DNA of 7,587 bases from Pseudomonadota bacterium (GCA_023425455.1 JAFACP010000130.1:1-7587), one strand, 5' to 3'; counted from the first letter of the stretch, positions 1 to 6,999 are shown. Made by a program: numbers and translations. Notes: a model not told the origin generated them from the sequence alone.

Positions 1-994
1 TATCCAGGCAGTGCTGACGGTTAATGCCCAGCCTGTCGGCATCTTCCGGACGCAGGGTGTTTGCCGGCGCCAGCACCGGGCACTTATTGATATGCACCAG
101 CTTGAGCGGAACGGCGGGCAGGCTGCCCAGCGCGTTTTTCGGCGTGTAGAGGCGCTCGCGCAGCGCATCGCTGTCGAGCTCCAGCAGCGGCGTGATGTCC
201 CCGGCTAAATCCACCATAATCACCGCATTGCGATTGTCGGGGTGCCACGCCAGCGGCGCGACCCAGCTGGTGTTGCCGCGCCACGCGCCAAACATGCCGG
301 AGATATGGACCAGCGGTTTCATCTGCGGCACGTCGATAAGGGCGGTCAGCTTGTGTTTATTGCGGTGGGTTAACAGATACTCAAACAACCGCGGCTGCGC
401 CGCTTTCACCCGTTTCGCCATCGCAATGGTGGCATACACATCTGCCATTGCGTCGTGGGCGTTACTGTGTTCAATACCGTTGGCCTTTGTCAGGTGCTCA
501 AGGCGGAAACTGGGTAGCCCCTCGTCATTTTCCGGCCAGGTGATGCCCTCCGGGCGCAGGGCATAGCAGGCGCGCATGATATCCAGTAAATCCCAGCGTG
601 AGTTGCGGTTCTGCCAGCTCCAGGCGTAAGGGTCGTAGAAATTGCGGTAAAAGACGTTACGCGTCACTTCATCGTCGAAACGGATGTTGTTGTAACCGAC
701 CACGCAGGTGTCAGGCACCGTAAAAAGCGCGTGAATACGCCGGGCAAACTCGGCTTCATTCACCCCTTTGTCCCGTGCCTCCTGCGGCGTGATCCCGGTG
801 ACCATCACCGCGCCGGGCTGCGGCAGGTAATCATCGGCGGGCTTGCAGTAAAACACCTCTGGCTCGCCAATGATGTTGAAATCCTCGTCGGTACGGATAG
901 CAGCAAACTGCGCCGGGCGATCCAGCGCCGTGTGGGTGCCAAAGGTTTCGTAATCGTGGAAGAGAAAAGTGGGGCGGGCAGCAGAGTCAGACAC
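1..994 (-). CDS. sbcB: Exodeoxyribonuclease I (partial, C-terminus outside window)
   Basis: SbcB is a cytoplasmic, Mg-dependent 3'-to-5' single-strand DNA exonuclease that acts in recombination and mismatch repair. The visible 331 residues follow the E. coli protein (475 aa) without a gap and stop at the equivalent of residue 332, so about 140 C-terminal residues lie outside the window. DEDD-family motifs are present: FLFHDYETFGTH near the N-terminus (D14, E16), GYNNIRFDDEV (D107) and HSNAHDAMADVY (H180, D185). The nuclease domain covers roughly residues 1-200, followed by the SH3-like region. The start is a GTG at 992-994. An upstream ATG is closed by an in-frame TAA two codons later, so GTG is the only reasonable start. 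Its AGGA ribosome site lies a rather long 11 nt away. It is divergent from dacD, as in E. coli. Identification is secure. Confidence 0.97.
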   Translation of the reverse strand, partial: MSDSAARPTFLFHDYETFGTHTALDRPAQFAAIRTDEDFNIIGEPEVFYCKPADDYLPQPGAVMVTGITPQEARDKGVNEAEFARRIHALFTVPDTCVVGYNNIRFDDEVTRNVFYRNFYDPYAWSWQNRNSRWDLLDIMRACYALRPEGITWPENDEGLPSFRLEHLTKANGIEHSNAHDAMADVYATIAMAKRVKAAQPRLFEYLLTHRNKHKLTALIDVPQMKPLVHISGMFGAWRGNTSWVAPLAWHPDNRNAVIMVDLAGDITPLLELDSDALRERLYTPKNALGSLPAVPLKLVHINKCPVLAPANTLRPEDADRLGINRQHCLD

Positions 995-1189
995 CGGTTA
1001 TACCATCCTGTTAAAAATTGACGTCACTATGGTAAACGATCGTGATGGGCAGACCGAATAAAAAGCGCCGTCATCGGCAAAATTTGCGTGCATGAGTGGG
1101 GCTAACCCCGCAGTTTGTCACATTTTTTTGCAATTAAGGCAGGTAACGACATCAGAACTCCCGTAAAAAGGTCAACGATTTTTAATGAC

Positions 1190-1205
1190 TGAGGATATAC
1201 CGTTG
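1190..1205 (+). promoter_or_regulatory. Ribosome site and TTG start deciding the dacD N-terminus
   Basis: TGAGG at 1190-1194 is followed after 8 nt by TTG at 1203. This favours the TTG over the ATG at 1185, whose own start overlaps the bases just before this ribosome site. Confidence 0.7.
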
Positions 1206-2369
1206 AAACGCCGTCTGTTTATTGCTGTTTCTTTACTCGCTTCGAGTATTTCATCTGCGCTGGCTGCCCAACCGCTGGATTACGCACCGCAGCCGCCGGC
1301 TATCCAGGCGGGCGCCTGGGTGCTGATGGATTACACCACTGGCCAGATTTTAACGGCGGGCAACGAACACCAGCAGCGTAATCCGGCGAGCCTGACTAAG
1401 CTGATGACAGGGTATGTCGTCGATCGCGCCATCGACAGCCACCGCATCAGCCCTGATGACATTGTGACAGTTGGACGCGATGCGTGGGCGAAAGGGAATC
1501 CGGTTTTTGACGGCTCATCGCTGATGTTTCTGAAAGCGGGCGATCGGGTGTCGGTGCGCGACCTCAGCCGCGGGCTGATCGTGGATTCCGGTAACGATGC
1601 CTGTGTGGCGCTGGCAGACCACGTCGCTGGCGGCCAGCCGCAGTTCGTCAACATGATGAACGACTATGTGCAGAAACTGAACCTGCGCGATACCCATTTT
1701 GAAACGGTGCATGGCCTGGATGCCCCCGGCCAGCACAGCTCCGCCTATGACCTGGCGGTGCTCTCGCGGGCCATTATTCACGGCGAGCCGGCGTTCTATC
1801 ATATGTACAGCGAAAAGAGCCTGACCTGGAACGGCATCACGCAAAACAACCGTAATGGCCTGCTGTGGGATAAATCACTGAATGTGGACGGTCTGAAGAC
1901 GGGGCATACCTCCGGGGCCGGGTTCAACCTTATCGCCTCTGCGGTCGACGGGCAGCGCCGGCTTATTGCGGTGATCATGGGGGCCGACAGTCCAAAAGGA
2001 CGGGAGGAGCAGGCGCGCAAGCTGCTGCACTGGGGACAGCAGAATTTCGATACCGTGCAGATTCTGCATAACGGTAAAAAAGTGGGCAGCGAACGCGTCT
2101 GGTACGGTGATAAAGAGCAGGTGACGCTGGGCACTGATCAGGACTTCTGGCTGGCGTTACCGAAGGCGGAAGTGCCGAATATCAAAGCCAAATACATTCT
2201 GGATAAAAAAGAGCTCGATGCGCCGCTTGCTGCCCATCAGCGGGTGGGCGAGATCCAGCTCTACGATCGGGATAAAGTGGTGGCGCACTGGCCGCTTGTG
2301 ACGCTGGAGCCTGTTGAAAAAGGCGGGTTTTTCTCACGCTTTGCTGACTATCTGCAGCATAAAATCTAA
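1203..2369 (+). CDS. dacD: D-alanyl-D-alanine carboxypeptidase DacD (PBP6b)
   Basis: This is a low-molecular-weight penicillin-binding protein (peptidase family S11). It removes the terminal D-Ala from peptidoglycan pentapeptides in the periplasm. The 388-residue product has the E. coli length. A Sec signal peptide covers residues 1-21 (KRR, hydrophobic core, then SALA before AQPL). The three active-site motifs are S63-L-T-K66 (NPASLTKLMTGY), S129-G-N131 and K232-T-G234 (GLKTGHTSG). The C-terminus (GGFFSRFADYLQHKI) resembles the amphipathic helix that anchors these proteins to the inner membrane. I chose the TTG at 1203 because TGAGG at 1190-1194 sits 8 nt upstream and the length then matches the family. 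An in-frame ATG at 1185 would add six residues before the signal peptide and lacks a well-placed ribosome site. I see no clear sigma70 promoter in the 208-bp gap shared with sbcB. Confidence 0.96.
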   Translation: MKRRLFIAVSLLASSISSALAAQPLDYAPQPPAIQAGAWVLMDYTTGQILTAGNEHQQRNPASLTKLMTGYVVDRAIDSHRISPDDIVTVGRDAWAKGNPVFDGSSLMFLKAGDRVSVRDLSRGLIVDSGNDACVALADHVAGGQPQFVNMMNDYVQKLNLRDTHFETVHGLDAPGQHSSAYDLAVLSRAIIHGEPAFYHMYSEKSLTWNGITQNNRNGLLWDKSLNVDGLKTGHTSGAGFNLIASAVDGQRRLIAVIMGADSPKGREEQARKLLHWGQQNFDTVQILHNGKKVGSERVWYGDKEQVTLGTDQDFWLALPKAEVPNIKAKYILDKKELDAPLAAHQRVGEIQLYDRDKVVAHWPLVTLEPVEKGGFFSRFADYLQHKI

Positions 2370-2386
2370 CCGTCCCCGACCGCGTC

Positions 2387-2419
2387 AGCAGACTGGCAGG
2401 GATGCGAGTCTGCTCGCAT
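2387..2419 (+). other. Two overlapping, mutually exclusive hairpins after dacD
   Basis: AGCAGACT (2387-2394) pairs perfectly with AGTCTGCT (2407-2414): 8 bp with a 12-nt loop. ATGCGAG (2402-2408) pairs perfectly with CTCGCAT (2413-2419): 7 bp with a 4-nt loop. The two share bases 2407-2414, so only one can form at a time. No U-tract follows, so this is not an ordinary intrinsic terminator. It may protect the dacD transcript 3' end or attenuate read-through into sbmC. That role is inferred only. Confidence 0.5.
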
Positions 2420-2435
2420 AATAAACACACCTCAT

Positions 2436-2465
2436 TTGCCGGACATGAAAAATCTGATTTATAGT
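2436..2465 (+). promoter_or_regulatory. Candidate sigma70 promoter of sbmC
   Basis: A -35 TTGCCG (2436-2441) is separated by 18 bp from a -10 TATAGT (2460-2465, five of six consensus bases). The start site would fall near 2472. The -10 overlaps the LexA-type operator, as expected for an SOS-repressed gene. Confidence 0.6.
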
Positions 2466-2481
2466 GTATAAATATACAGCA
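2462..2481 (+). promoter_or_regulatory. LexA operator (SOS box) of sbmC
   Basis: TAGTGTATAAATATACAGCA fits the LexA consensus CTGT-N8-ACAG with an AT-rich spacer and correct 8-nt spacing. The right half-site ACAG (2476-2479) is perfect. The left is GTGT (2464-2467) instead of CTGT. It overlaps the promoter -10 and lies 15 bp before the ATG of sbmC, a known LexA target in E. coli. The identification is strong from position plus sequence. The mismatch suggests weaker binding. Confidence 0.82.
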
Positions 2482-2496
2482 ATAAGCGGAGGCAGC

Positions 2497-2970
2497 ATGG
2501 ACTACAGCATTACGCAGCAACAGGCACGCAAAATAGCCGGTTTTCACCTGGTCGGGCCGTGGGAAAAGACCGTCAGGCAGGGGTTTGAGCAGCTGGTCAC
2601 GTGGGTCGACAGGCAACATATTCAGCCGCTGGAATGGGTCGCGGTCTATTACGACAACCCTGACGAGGTTCCGGCGGAAAAGCTGCGCTGTGATACGGCG
2701 ATAACGGTAGCGGAAGAGTTTGTCATTCCCGCGAACAGCGAGGGGGTGATCCTGACCGGGATCGCCGCCGGTGATTACGCCGTGGCCACGGCACGTGTCG
2801 ACAACAATGATTTCGCCACCCCCTGGTATCAGTTCTTCGACGCCCTGTTGCAGGATAACGCTTATCAGCCTGCGCCGAAGCCCTGCTTTGAGCGCTACCT
2901 CAATGACGGCAACGCCGACGGATACTGGAATATCGAAATGTATATTGCCGTAGAAGGCAAAGCCGGATAA
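2497..2970 (+). CDS. sbmC: DNA gyrase inhibitor SbmC (GyrI)
   Basis: SbmC/GyrI is a small cytoplasmic protein that binds DNA gyrase. It moderates gyrase activity and protects the cell from gyrase poisons such as microcin B17. It has the GyrI-like small-molecule-binding fold. The product is 157 residues, the same as in E. coli. It shares clear blocks with that protein: [10 protein letters not shown] (near 14-23), [34 protein letters not shown] and the C-terminal DGYWNIEMY. The start is the ATG at 2497, preceded by GGAGG with 4-nt spacing. The frame is open further upstream to a GTG at 2464, but that lies in the operator. It is transcribed from its own SOS-controlled promoter and followed by a terminator, so it is probably monocistronic. 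Confidence 0.96.
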   Translation: MDYSITQQQARKIAGFHLVGPWEKTVRQGFEQLVTWVDRQHIQPLEWVAVYYDNPDEVPAEKLRCDTAITVAEEFVIPANSEGVILTGIAAGDYAVATARVDNNDFATPWYQFFDALLQDNAYQPAPKPCFERYLNDGNADGYWNIEMYIAVEGKAG

Positions 2971-2971
2971 T

Positions 2972-2993
2972 CCTGCAAAGTGCAGGGTTTTTT
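2972..2993 (+). terminator. Intrinsic terminator of sbmC
   Basis: CCTGCA (2972-2977), loop AAG and TGCAGG (2981-2986) form a 6-bp perfect stem followed by G and six T residues. It begins one base after the sbmC stop codon. Confidence 0.85.
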
Positions 2994-3026
2994 CGCCAGG
3001 TGTGATCCGCCAGGCAGAAAACCCAG

Positions 3027-3032
3027 TACAAT
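3027..3032 (+). promoter_or_regulatory. Possible -10 element for yeeA
   Basis: TACAAT matches five of six -10 bases and lies between the sbmC terminator and the yeeA start. No good -35 hexamer stands at the right distance, so this is tentative. Confidence 0.3.
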
Positions 3033-3062
3033 TGTGGTTTGCCGTGTTGCTGGAGAGCGGGT

Positions 3063-4121
3063 GTGCGTCCCGACAAATCATTATCGCCGTTTGAAATTCG
3101 GCTCTACAAACACTACCGCGTGGTGCACGGGTGTCGCATCGCGCTGGCTTTTGTGCTCACCTTCGTGCTGGTTCGCCTGTTCAAGGTTCCGGAAGGCACC
3201 TGGCCGCTGATCACGCTGGTGGTGATTATGGGCCCCATCTCGTTCTGGGGAAACGTGGTGCCCCGTGCGTTCGAGCGGATAGGCGGCACGGTCTTTGGTT
3301 CTGCGCTGGGGCTTATCGCGCTGAAGCTTGAGCTTATCTCTTTTCCGGTCATGCTGCTGTGGTGTGCCTGCGCCATGTTCCTCTGCGGCTGGCTGGCGCT
3401 GGGTAAGAAACCGTATCAGGCGTTGCTGATTGGCATTACGCTCTCGGTCGTGGTGGGCGCGCCTGCGGGCGACATGACGACGGCGCTGTGGCGAAGCGGA
3501 GATGTGATCCTGGGGTCTTTGCTGGCGATGCTGTTTACCGGCATCTGGCCGCAGCGTGCGTTCCTCCACTGGCGTATCCAGATGGCAAACTACGTCACCG
3601 CCTTTAACCGGGTATACCAGGCCGGGTTCTCACCCAACCTGGTGGAGCGACCGCGGCTGGAAAAACACCTGCAAAAAATACTCAACGAGGTGGTCAAAAT
3701 GCGCGGGCTGATCACTCCGGCAAGCAAAGAGACCCATATCCAGAAATCTATCTTCGAGGCGATCCAGACGGTCAGTCGTAACCTGGTGTGCATGCTTGAA
3801 CTGCAAATCAACGCGCACTGGGCCTCGCGTCCCAGCCATCTGCTGATGCTGAATGCGCATACCCTGAAAGAGACCCAGCAGATGACGCAGCAAACGCTGC
3901 TGACCATCGCGCATGCCCTGTATGAAGGTAACCCGCAGCCGATCCTCGCGAACAGCGAGCGGCTGAATGAAATTGTGGCCGAACTTAAGCAGCTTATCAG
4001 CGAGCGTCAGGGTGATAACGTCGCGGAAACGCCGATTCACGGTTACGTCTGGCTGAGCATGGAGCTGGCAAGACAGCTGGAGCTGCTGTCGCATCTTATC
4101 TGCCGCGCGCTGCGCAAATAA
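3063..4121 (+). CDS. yeeA: FUSC-family inner-membrane protein YeeA
   Basis: The 352-residue product has the E. coli YeeA length and shares long identical stretches with it, such as VVIMGPISFWGNVVPRAFER and LWRSGDVILGSLLAMLFTGI. The N-terminal half carries about six hydrophobic segments (near residues 24-40, 47-62, 73-88, 92-112, 118-133 and 145-163), as in the fusaric-acid-resistance/aromatic-acid efflux (FUSC) superfamily. The C-terminal half, from about 165, is soluble, helix-rich and probably cytoplasmic. The family suggests efflux or membrane stress tolerance, but the substrate of YeeA is not known and the sequence does not reveal it. The start is a GTG at 3063 with GGAG at 3052-3055, 7 nt away. 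A more upstream ATG (3039) would add eight residues not present in E. coli. It is separated from sbmC by a terminator. Confidence 0.93.
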   Translation: MRPDKSLSPFEIRLYKHYRVVHGCRIALAFVLTFVLVRLFKVPEGTWPLITLVVIMGPISFWGNVVPRAFERIGGTVFGSALGLIALKLELISFPVMLLWCACAMFLCGWLALGKKPYQALLIGITLSVVVGAPAGDMTTALWRSGDVILGSLLAMLFTGIWPQRAFLHWRIQMANYVTAFNRVYQAGFSPNLVERPRLEKHLQKILNEVVKMRGLITPASKETHIQKSIFEAIQTVSRNLVCMLELQINAHWASRPSHLLMLNAHTLKETQQMTQQTLLTIAHALYEGNPQPILANSERLNEIVAELKQLISERQGDNVAETPIHGYVWLSMELARQLELLSHLICRALRK

Positions 4122-4170
4122 AAAGCAGCTATCGCCTTATGTGACGCCTGCTGCTTCGATTCAGCAGTAA

Positions 4171-4199
4171 TTGAGGTTATGATAGCTTTAAACGATATT
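4171..4199 (+). promoter_or_regulatory. Candidate promoter of tmaR
   Basis: TTGAGG (4171-4176) and GATATT (4194-4199) are 17 bp apart, each with four of six consensus bases. They lie in the 168-bp gap before tmaR. An isolated TATGAT (4178-4183) is a competing -10, but it has a poor -35. Confidence 0.3.
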
Positions 4200-4289
4200 G
4201 TCATTGTCATAGGTAACCGCTGTCAGTAAGGTGAAGGGTACAACGGTTGCTTTAACGAATCCGAATCTCACATTATCAGGGGTGTAAAA

Positions 4290-4625
4290 ATGGAAACTAT
4301 CAAGCCTTCGTTCCAGGATGTTCTGGAATTCGTCCGCCTGTTCCGCCGCAAAAACAAGCTGCAGCGTGAAATCCAGGACGTTGAGAAGAAGATCCGTGAC
4401 AACCAGAAACGTGTTCTGCTGCTCGATAACCTGAGCGACTACATCAAGCCGGGCATGAGCGTTGAAGCCATTCAGGGCATCATTGCCAGCATGAAAAGCG
4501 ATTACGAAGATCGCGTTGACGACTACATCATCAAAAACGCTGAGCTGTCCAAAGAGCGCCGCGACATCTCCAAGAAACTGAAGGTGATGGGTGAAATCAA
4601 AAACGGTGAAGCGAAAAGCGAATAA
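4290..4625 (+). CDS. tmaR: PTS system regulator TmaR (YeeX, DUF496/UPF0265)
   Basis: The 111-residue product is almost identical to E. coli YeeX, now called TmaR (109 aa). TmaR clusters at a cell pole and sequesters Enzyme I of the sugar phosphotransferase system, thereby tuning sugar uptake. Nearly the whole chain is charged and helical with two predicted coiled-coil stretches (about 13-45 and 62-105), joined around SDYIKPGMS. The tyrosine reported to be phosphorylated and needed for E. coli localisation (Y72, in SDYEDRV) is present. The two extra C-terminal residues (SE) are the only length difference. The ATG at 4290 has a strong AGGGG at 4278-4282 with 7-nt spacing, which suggests good expression. 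It is followed at once by a terminator, so it is likely a single-gene unit. Confidence 0.95.
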   Translation: METIKPSFQDVLEFVRLFRRKNKLQREIQDVEKKIRDNQKRVLLLDNLSDYIKPGMSVEAIQGIIASMKSDYEDRVDDYIIKNAELSKERRDISKKLKVMGEIKNGEAKSE

Positions 4626-4640
4626 TCGCCGCTAAACGAT

Positions 4641-4672
4641 AAAAGGCTCTCCGGCAACCGGGAGCCTTTTTT
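4641..4672. terminator. Terminator between convergent tmaR and the GGCT-like gene
   Basis: GGCTC-T-CCGG, loop CAA and CCGGGAGCC form a 9-bp stem with one bulged T. It is flanked by AAAA on the left and TTTTTT on the right. The right T-tract makes it strong for tmaR (plus strand). The four A residues give only a short U-tract for the minus-strand gene, so it is probably weaker in that direction. Confidence 0.85.
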
Positions 4673-4690
4673 ACTGGTGACGAAAACGCG

Positions 4691-5026
4691 CTACTGCCCG
4701 TCGCGCGGCTGTAGCTGATAAATCCACGCGCTGACCGTTTTCCCCTCAGAGGTGGTGACCCGGACCGTGACCCGATCATAACCCTCTTCAAACTCATCGA
4801 GCATTGGCCAGTGGGCAGAAAGGGTCCCGGAGAGGAACAGCCAGCCCGCAACACGCTCGCCATCCTCATGCAAAACGATGCCCGGGAAATCCGCCGCCGC
4901 GCCCCAGCCTTTGCTATAAAAAGTGCCGGTAACGAAGCCCGGCAACCACTCCCCGCCGATGCTTTCAAGGATATGCGCATTAGAATGGCCCGGCTGCAGC
5001 GTGCCATAGACAAACAGAGATTCCAT
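4691..5026 (-). CDS. Gamma-glutamylcyclotransferase-family protein (AIG2/YtfP-like)
   Basis: The 111-residue product has the compact GGCT/AIG2 fold signature. An N-terminal FVYGTLQPGHSN carries the YGTL substrate-loop motif (residues 7-10) and G13. A DFPGIV segment and the acidic motif LDEFEEGY (76-83) follow, with E78 aligning to the catalytic glutamate of characterised cyclotransferases. Such enzymes release 5-oxoproline from gamma-glutamyl compounds, but the bacterial members of this size mostly lack a proven substrate. The start ATG (5024-5026) has GAGG at 4-nt spacing (AAAC). From memory, E. coli K-12 has no such gene between yeeX and the tRNA-Asn genes, so it is an accessory member of this neighbourhood. 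It runs towards tmaR and shares the hairpin between them. The fold is assigned with confidence; the exact reaction is not. Confidence 0.85.
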   Translation of the reverse strand: MESLFVYGTLQPGHSNAHILESIGGEWLPGFVTGTFYSKGWGAAADFPGIVLHEDGERVAGWLFLSGTLSAHWPMLDEFEEGYDRVTVRVTTSEGKTVSAWIYQLQPRDGQ

Positions 5027-5140
5027 GTTTCCTCTTCAGGTCGACGTAATAAGCTGGACTCAACATAAGATCGACTGGCGAAACACGCAAGCGCGTCGGG
5101 CGTTGCCTGAAAGCCAGCGCAGAAGGGGCGTCAGAAAAGC

Positions 5141-5168
5141 AAAAAGCCTGCTTTTAAAGCAGGCTTTT
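5141..5168 (-). terminator. Terminator of the left tRNA-Asn gene
   Basis: A 13-bp perfect inverted repeat (5142-5154 with 5156-5168) around one central base has a run of T on the minus strand (A at 5141-5145 on plus). It begins 7 bases after the tRNA CCA end. It is palindromic, so it could also stop plus-strand transcription. The same sequence follows the right-hand tRNA-Asn. Confidence 0.88.
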
Positions 5169-5174
5169 TAAATT

Positions 5175-5250
5175 TGGCTCCTCTGACTGGACTCGAACCA
5201 GTGACATACGGATTAACAGTCCGCCGTTCTACCGACTGAACTACAGAGGA
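5175..5250 (-). tRNA. tRNA-Asn (GUU)
   Basis: A complete 76-nt tRNA with encoded CCA. The acceptor stem pairs TCCTCTG with CAGAGGA, the anticodon loop reads CTGTTAATC (anticodon GTT), and the T-arm GGTTCGAGTCC is standard. As far as I can recall it is identical to the E. coli asn tRNA genes. By position it corresponds to asnU of K-12, which lies beside yeeO in the opposite direction. The last 17 bases plus one (5174-5190 on plus) match the HPI attachment core. Confidence 0.98.
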
Positions 5251-5266
5251 ATCGTTGTGGAGGCCT

Positions 5267-5294
5267 ATCTTAGCGGCGAAAAAAGTTTTGTCAA
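5267..5294 (-). promoter_or_regulatory. Promoter of the left tRNA-Asn gene
   Basis: Reading the minus strand, a perfect -35 TTGACA (5289-5294) is followed after 16 bp by TAAGAT (5267-5272). A GC-rich discriminator (AGGCCTCC) follows, typical of stringently controlled stable-RNA promoters. The mature tRNA starts at 5250. Confidence 0.75.
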
Positions 5295-5443
5295 ACCCGA
5301 TCTCAGCCTGATGCGATTGATTGCTGATTCTGTCGTCAGTTTGTTGTTAATCCGGACATATTTATGTGGAAAATACTTTGCAGGATACGCCTTTCTCCCT
5401 CATCATTTGAAATGGAGTTTCAACTTTCTCGCTAAGGTCCATT

Positions 5444-6919
5444 TTGAACGTCACCGCCCCCTTACGCCAGGCGATTATGCGCACGCCCTGGTATGCAAAA
5501 CGCAGAAGTTATCGTGTCCTGTTCTGGCGTGAAATCACCCCGCTTGCGGTGCCCATTTTCCTCGAAAATACCTGCGTCCTGCTGATGGGGGTGCTAAGCA
5601 CTTTCCTCGTCAGCTGGCTGGGTAAAGAGGCGATGGCCGGGGTTGGTCTGGCGGACAGCTTCAATATGGTGGTGATGTCCTTCTTCGCGGCAATCGATCT
5701 CGGCACCACCGTTGTGGTGGCCTTTAGCCTCGGCAAGCTTGATCCGAAGCGCGCCCGCGAAGCGGCCAGACAGTCGCTGATGATCATGACGATTTTTTCC
5801 GTCATCCTGGCGGCGGTGATCCACGCCTTTGGCGAGCAAATTATCGATGTTGTCGCCGGCGAGGCCACCCGCGAGGTGAAAGCGCTGGCGCTGACCTATC
5901 TGGAGATGACGGTGATCAGCTACCCGGCGGCGGCCATTGCGCTGATCGGCAGCGGCGCACTGCGCGGGGCAGGGAATACCAAAATCCCGCTGTTGATTAA
6001 CGGCGGGATGAACATTCTGAACATTATCATCAGTAGCGTGCTGATTTACGGCGTCTTCTCCTGGGAAGGGCTGGGGTTTGTCGGCGCCGGGCTGGGGTTG
6101 ACGATTTCCCGCTATATCGGCGCGGCGGCCATTATTGGGGTCCTGATGACCGGGATCACGCCGTCGCTGCGGCTGACCCTGAAAAGCTATTTCCGCCCGT
6201 TTAATTTCGCCATTATCTGGGAAGTGATGGGGATTGGCATCCCCGCCAGCATTGAATCCGTGCTGTTTAACGGCGGTAAGCTGCTGACGCAGATGTTTGT
6301 CGCTGGCATGGGCACCGACGTGATCGCCGGCAACTTTATCGCCTTTTCCATCGCCTCTCTTATTAACCTGCCGGGTAACGCGCTGGGTTCCGCCTCGACC
6401 ATCATCACCGGGAAACGGCTCGGCAAAGGGCAAATAGGGCAGGCCGAGCGTCAGCTACGTCATGTTTTCTGGCTCGCGACGCTGGGTCTGACGGCAATCG
6501 CCTGGGGGAGCGCGCCGTTCGCCGGACTGATGGCCTCGTTCTACACCCGCGAAGAGGATGTTAAAGAGGTGGTGAAGATCCTTATCTGGCTCAACGCGGC
6601 GTTTATGCCGATCTGGGCGGCCTCCTGGGTACTGCCGGCCGGTCTGAAAGGGGCCCGTGATGCGCGCTTTGCCATGTGGGTCTCAATGCTGGGGATGTGG
6701 GGCTGCCGCGTTGTGGCGGGCTATACGCTGGGGATTATGCTGGGGATGGGCGTGGTGGGCGTCTGGCTGGGGATGTTCCTCGACTGGGCTGTTCGCGGCG
6801 CGCTGTTTTACTGGCGTATGGTGAGCGGTCGCTGGCTGTGGAAATATCCGCGCATAAAACGACCGCAGGAGGGCGCAGAGCCCGCAGAGTGTCTGCCAAA
6901 TGCGCGAAGTGGAGAATAA
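5444..6919 (+). CDS. yeeO: MATE-family transporter YeeO (FMN/FAD exporter)
   Basis: YeeO is a cation-coupled multidrug and toxic compound extrusion protein of the inner membrane; the E. coli version exports FMN and FAD. The product has about 12 hydrophobic segments in two pseudo-symmetric halves. Each half holds the related MATE motif: GALRGAGNTKIP (171-182) and PAGLKGARDARFAM (398-411). Other blocks match E. coli YeeO closely, for example VLFWREITPLAVPIF, LLMGVLSTFLVSWLG and VAGMGT. The start is uncertain. TTG at 5444 has AAGG at 5434-5437 (6-nt spacing) and gives 491 aa. ATG at 5477 with AGG six bases upstream gives 480 aa. Similarity to E. coli continues upstream of the ATG (LRSILN, VTAPLRQ), which favours the TTG, and an in-frame TGA at 5408-5410 rules out anything much longer. 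It sits between two inverted tRNA-Asn genes and has no terminator of its own. Confidence 0.94.
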   Translation: MNVTAPLRQAIMRTPWYAKRRSYRVLFWREITPLAVPIFLENTCVLLMGVLSTFLVSWLGKEAMAGVGLADSFNMVVMSFFAAIDLGTTVVVAFSLGKLDPKRAREAARQSLMIMTIFSVILAAVIHAFGEQIIDVVAGEATREVKALALTYLEMTVISYPAAAIALIGSGALRGAGNTKIPLLINGGMNILNIIISSVLIYGVFSWEGLGFVGAGLGLTISRYIGAAAIIGVLMTGITPSLRLTLKSYFRPFNFAIIWEVMGIGIPASIESVLFNGGKLLTQMFVAGMGTDVIAGNFIAFSIASLINLPGNALGSASTIITGKRLGKGQIGQAERQLRHVFWLATLGLTAIAWGSAPFAGLMASFYTREEDVKEVVKILIWLNAAFMPIWAASWVLPAGLKGARDARFAMWVSMLGMWGCRVVAGYTLGIMLGMGVVGVWLGMFLDWAVRGALFYWRMVSGRWLWKYPRIKRPQEGAEPAECLPNARSGE

Positions 6920-6952
6920 ATCGGCAAACGATCGGAAATCTGCATTCTGCCT

Positions 6953-6981
6953 TTGACATCACCGGGCGGCATCGATAATAT
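6953..6981 (+). promoter_or_regulatory. Promoter of the right tRNA-Asn gene
   Basis: A perfect -35 TTGACA (6953-6958) is followed by a 17-bp spacer and TAATAT (6976-6981). GATAAT at 6974-6979 with a 15-bp spacer is an alternative reading. The discriminator GCGCCCC is GC-rich, as at stringently controlled tRNA promoters. It starts 33 bp after the yeeO stop codon. Confidence 0.82.
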
Positions 6982-6999
6982 GCGCCCCGTTCACACGAT

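Larger units (their letters stand above)
5134..5255. repeat. Left arm of a 122-bp inverted repeat flanking yeeO
   Basis: This arm contains the tRNA-Asn, its terminator and a few flanking bases. Its reverse complement equals 6995-7116 except at one position (5169 versus 7081). Homology stops sharply on both sides. Confidence 0.92.

Noticed and set aside
1100..1140. GGGG-CTAA-CCCC hairpin followed at a distance by seven T residues between sbcB and dacD
   Set aside because: The stem is only four pairs and the T-run lies about 15 bases away. The region is a divergent promoter region, where a terminator is not expected.
2182..3081. 299-codon open frame on the minus strand
   Set aside because: It is antisense to the end of dacD, all of sbmC and the start of yeeA, which are secure, and it crosses the LexA operator and the sbmC terminator. 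The translation resembles no family.
4124..4157. AAGCAGC ... GCTGCTT hairpin after yeeA
   Set aside because: The stem is 7 bp but the loop is long (about 20 nt) and no T-tract follows, so I do not call it a terminator.
4179..4229. 16-codon frame (ATG ... TAA) upstream of tmaR, a possible leader peptide
   Set aside because: The GAGG before it is only 2 nt from the ATG, and the frame overlaps candidate promoter bases. There is no attenuator structure behind it.
5257..5532. 91-codon plus-strand frame before yeeO
   Set aside because: It overlaps the yeeO start in another frame and contains the tRNA-Asn promoter region. The conserved YeeO N-terminus is in the other frame.
5594..6433. 279-codon open frame on the minus strand
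   Set aside because: It is a shadow of yeeO; the product is full of H, D, G, R, Q and N, as expected from reversing hydrophobic transmembrane codons in GC-rich DNA.
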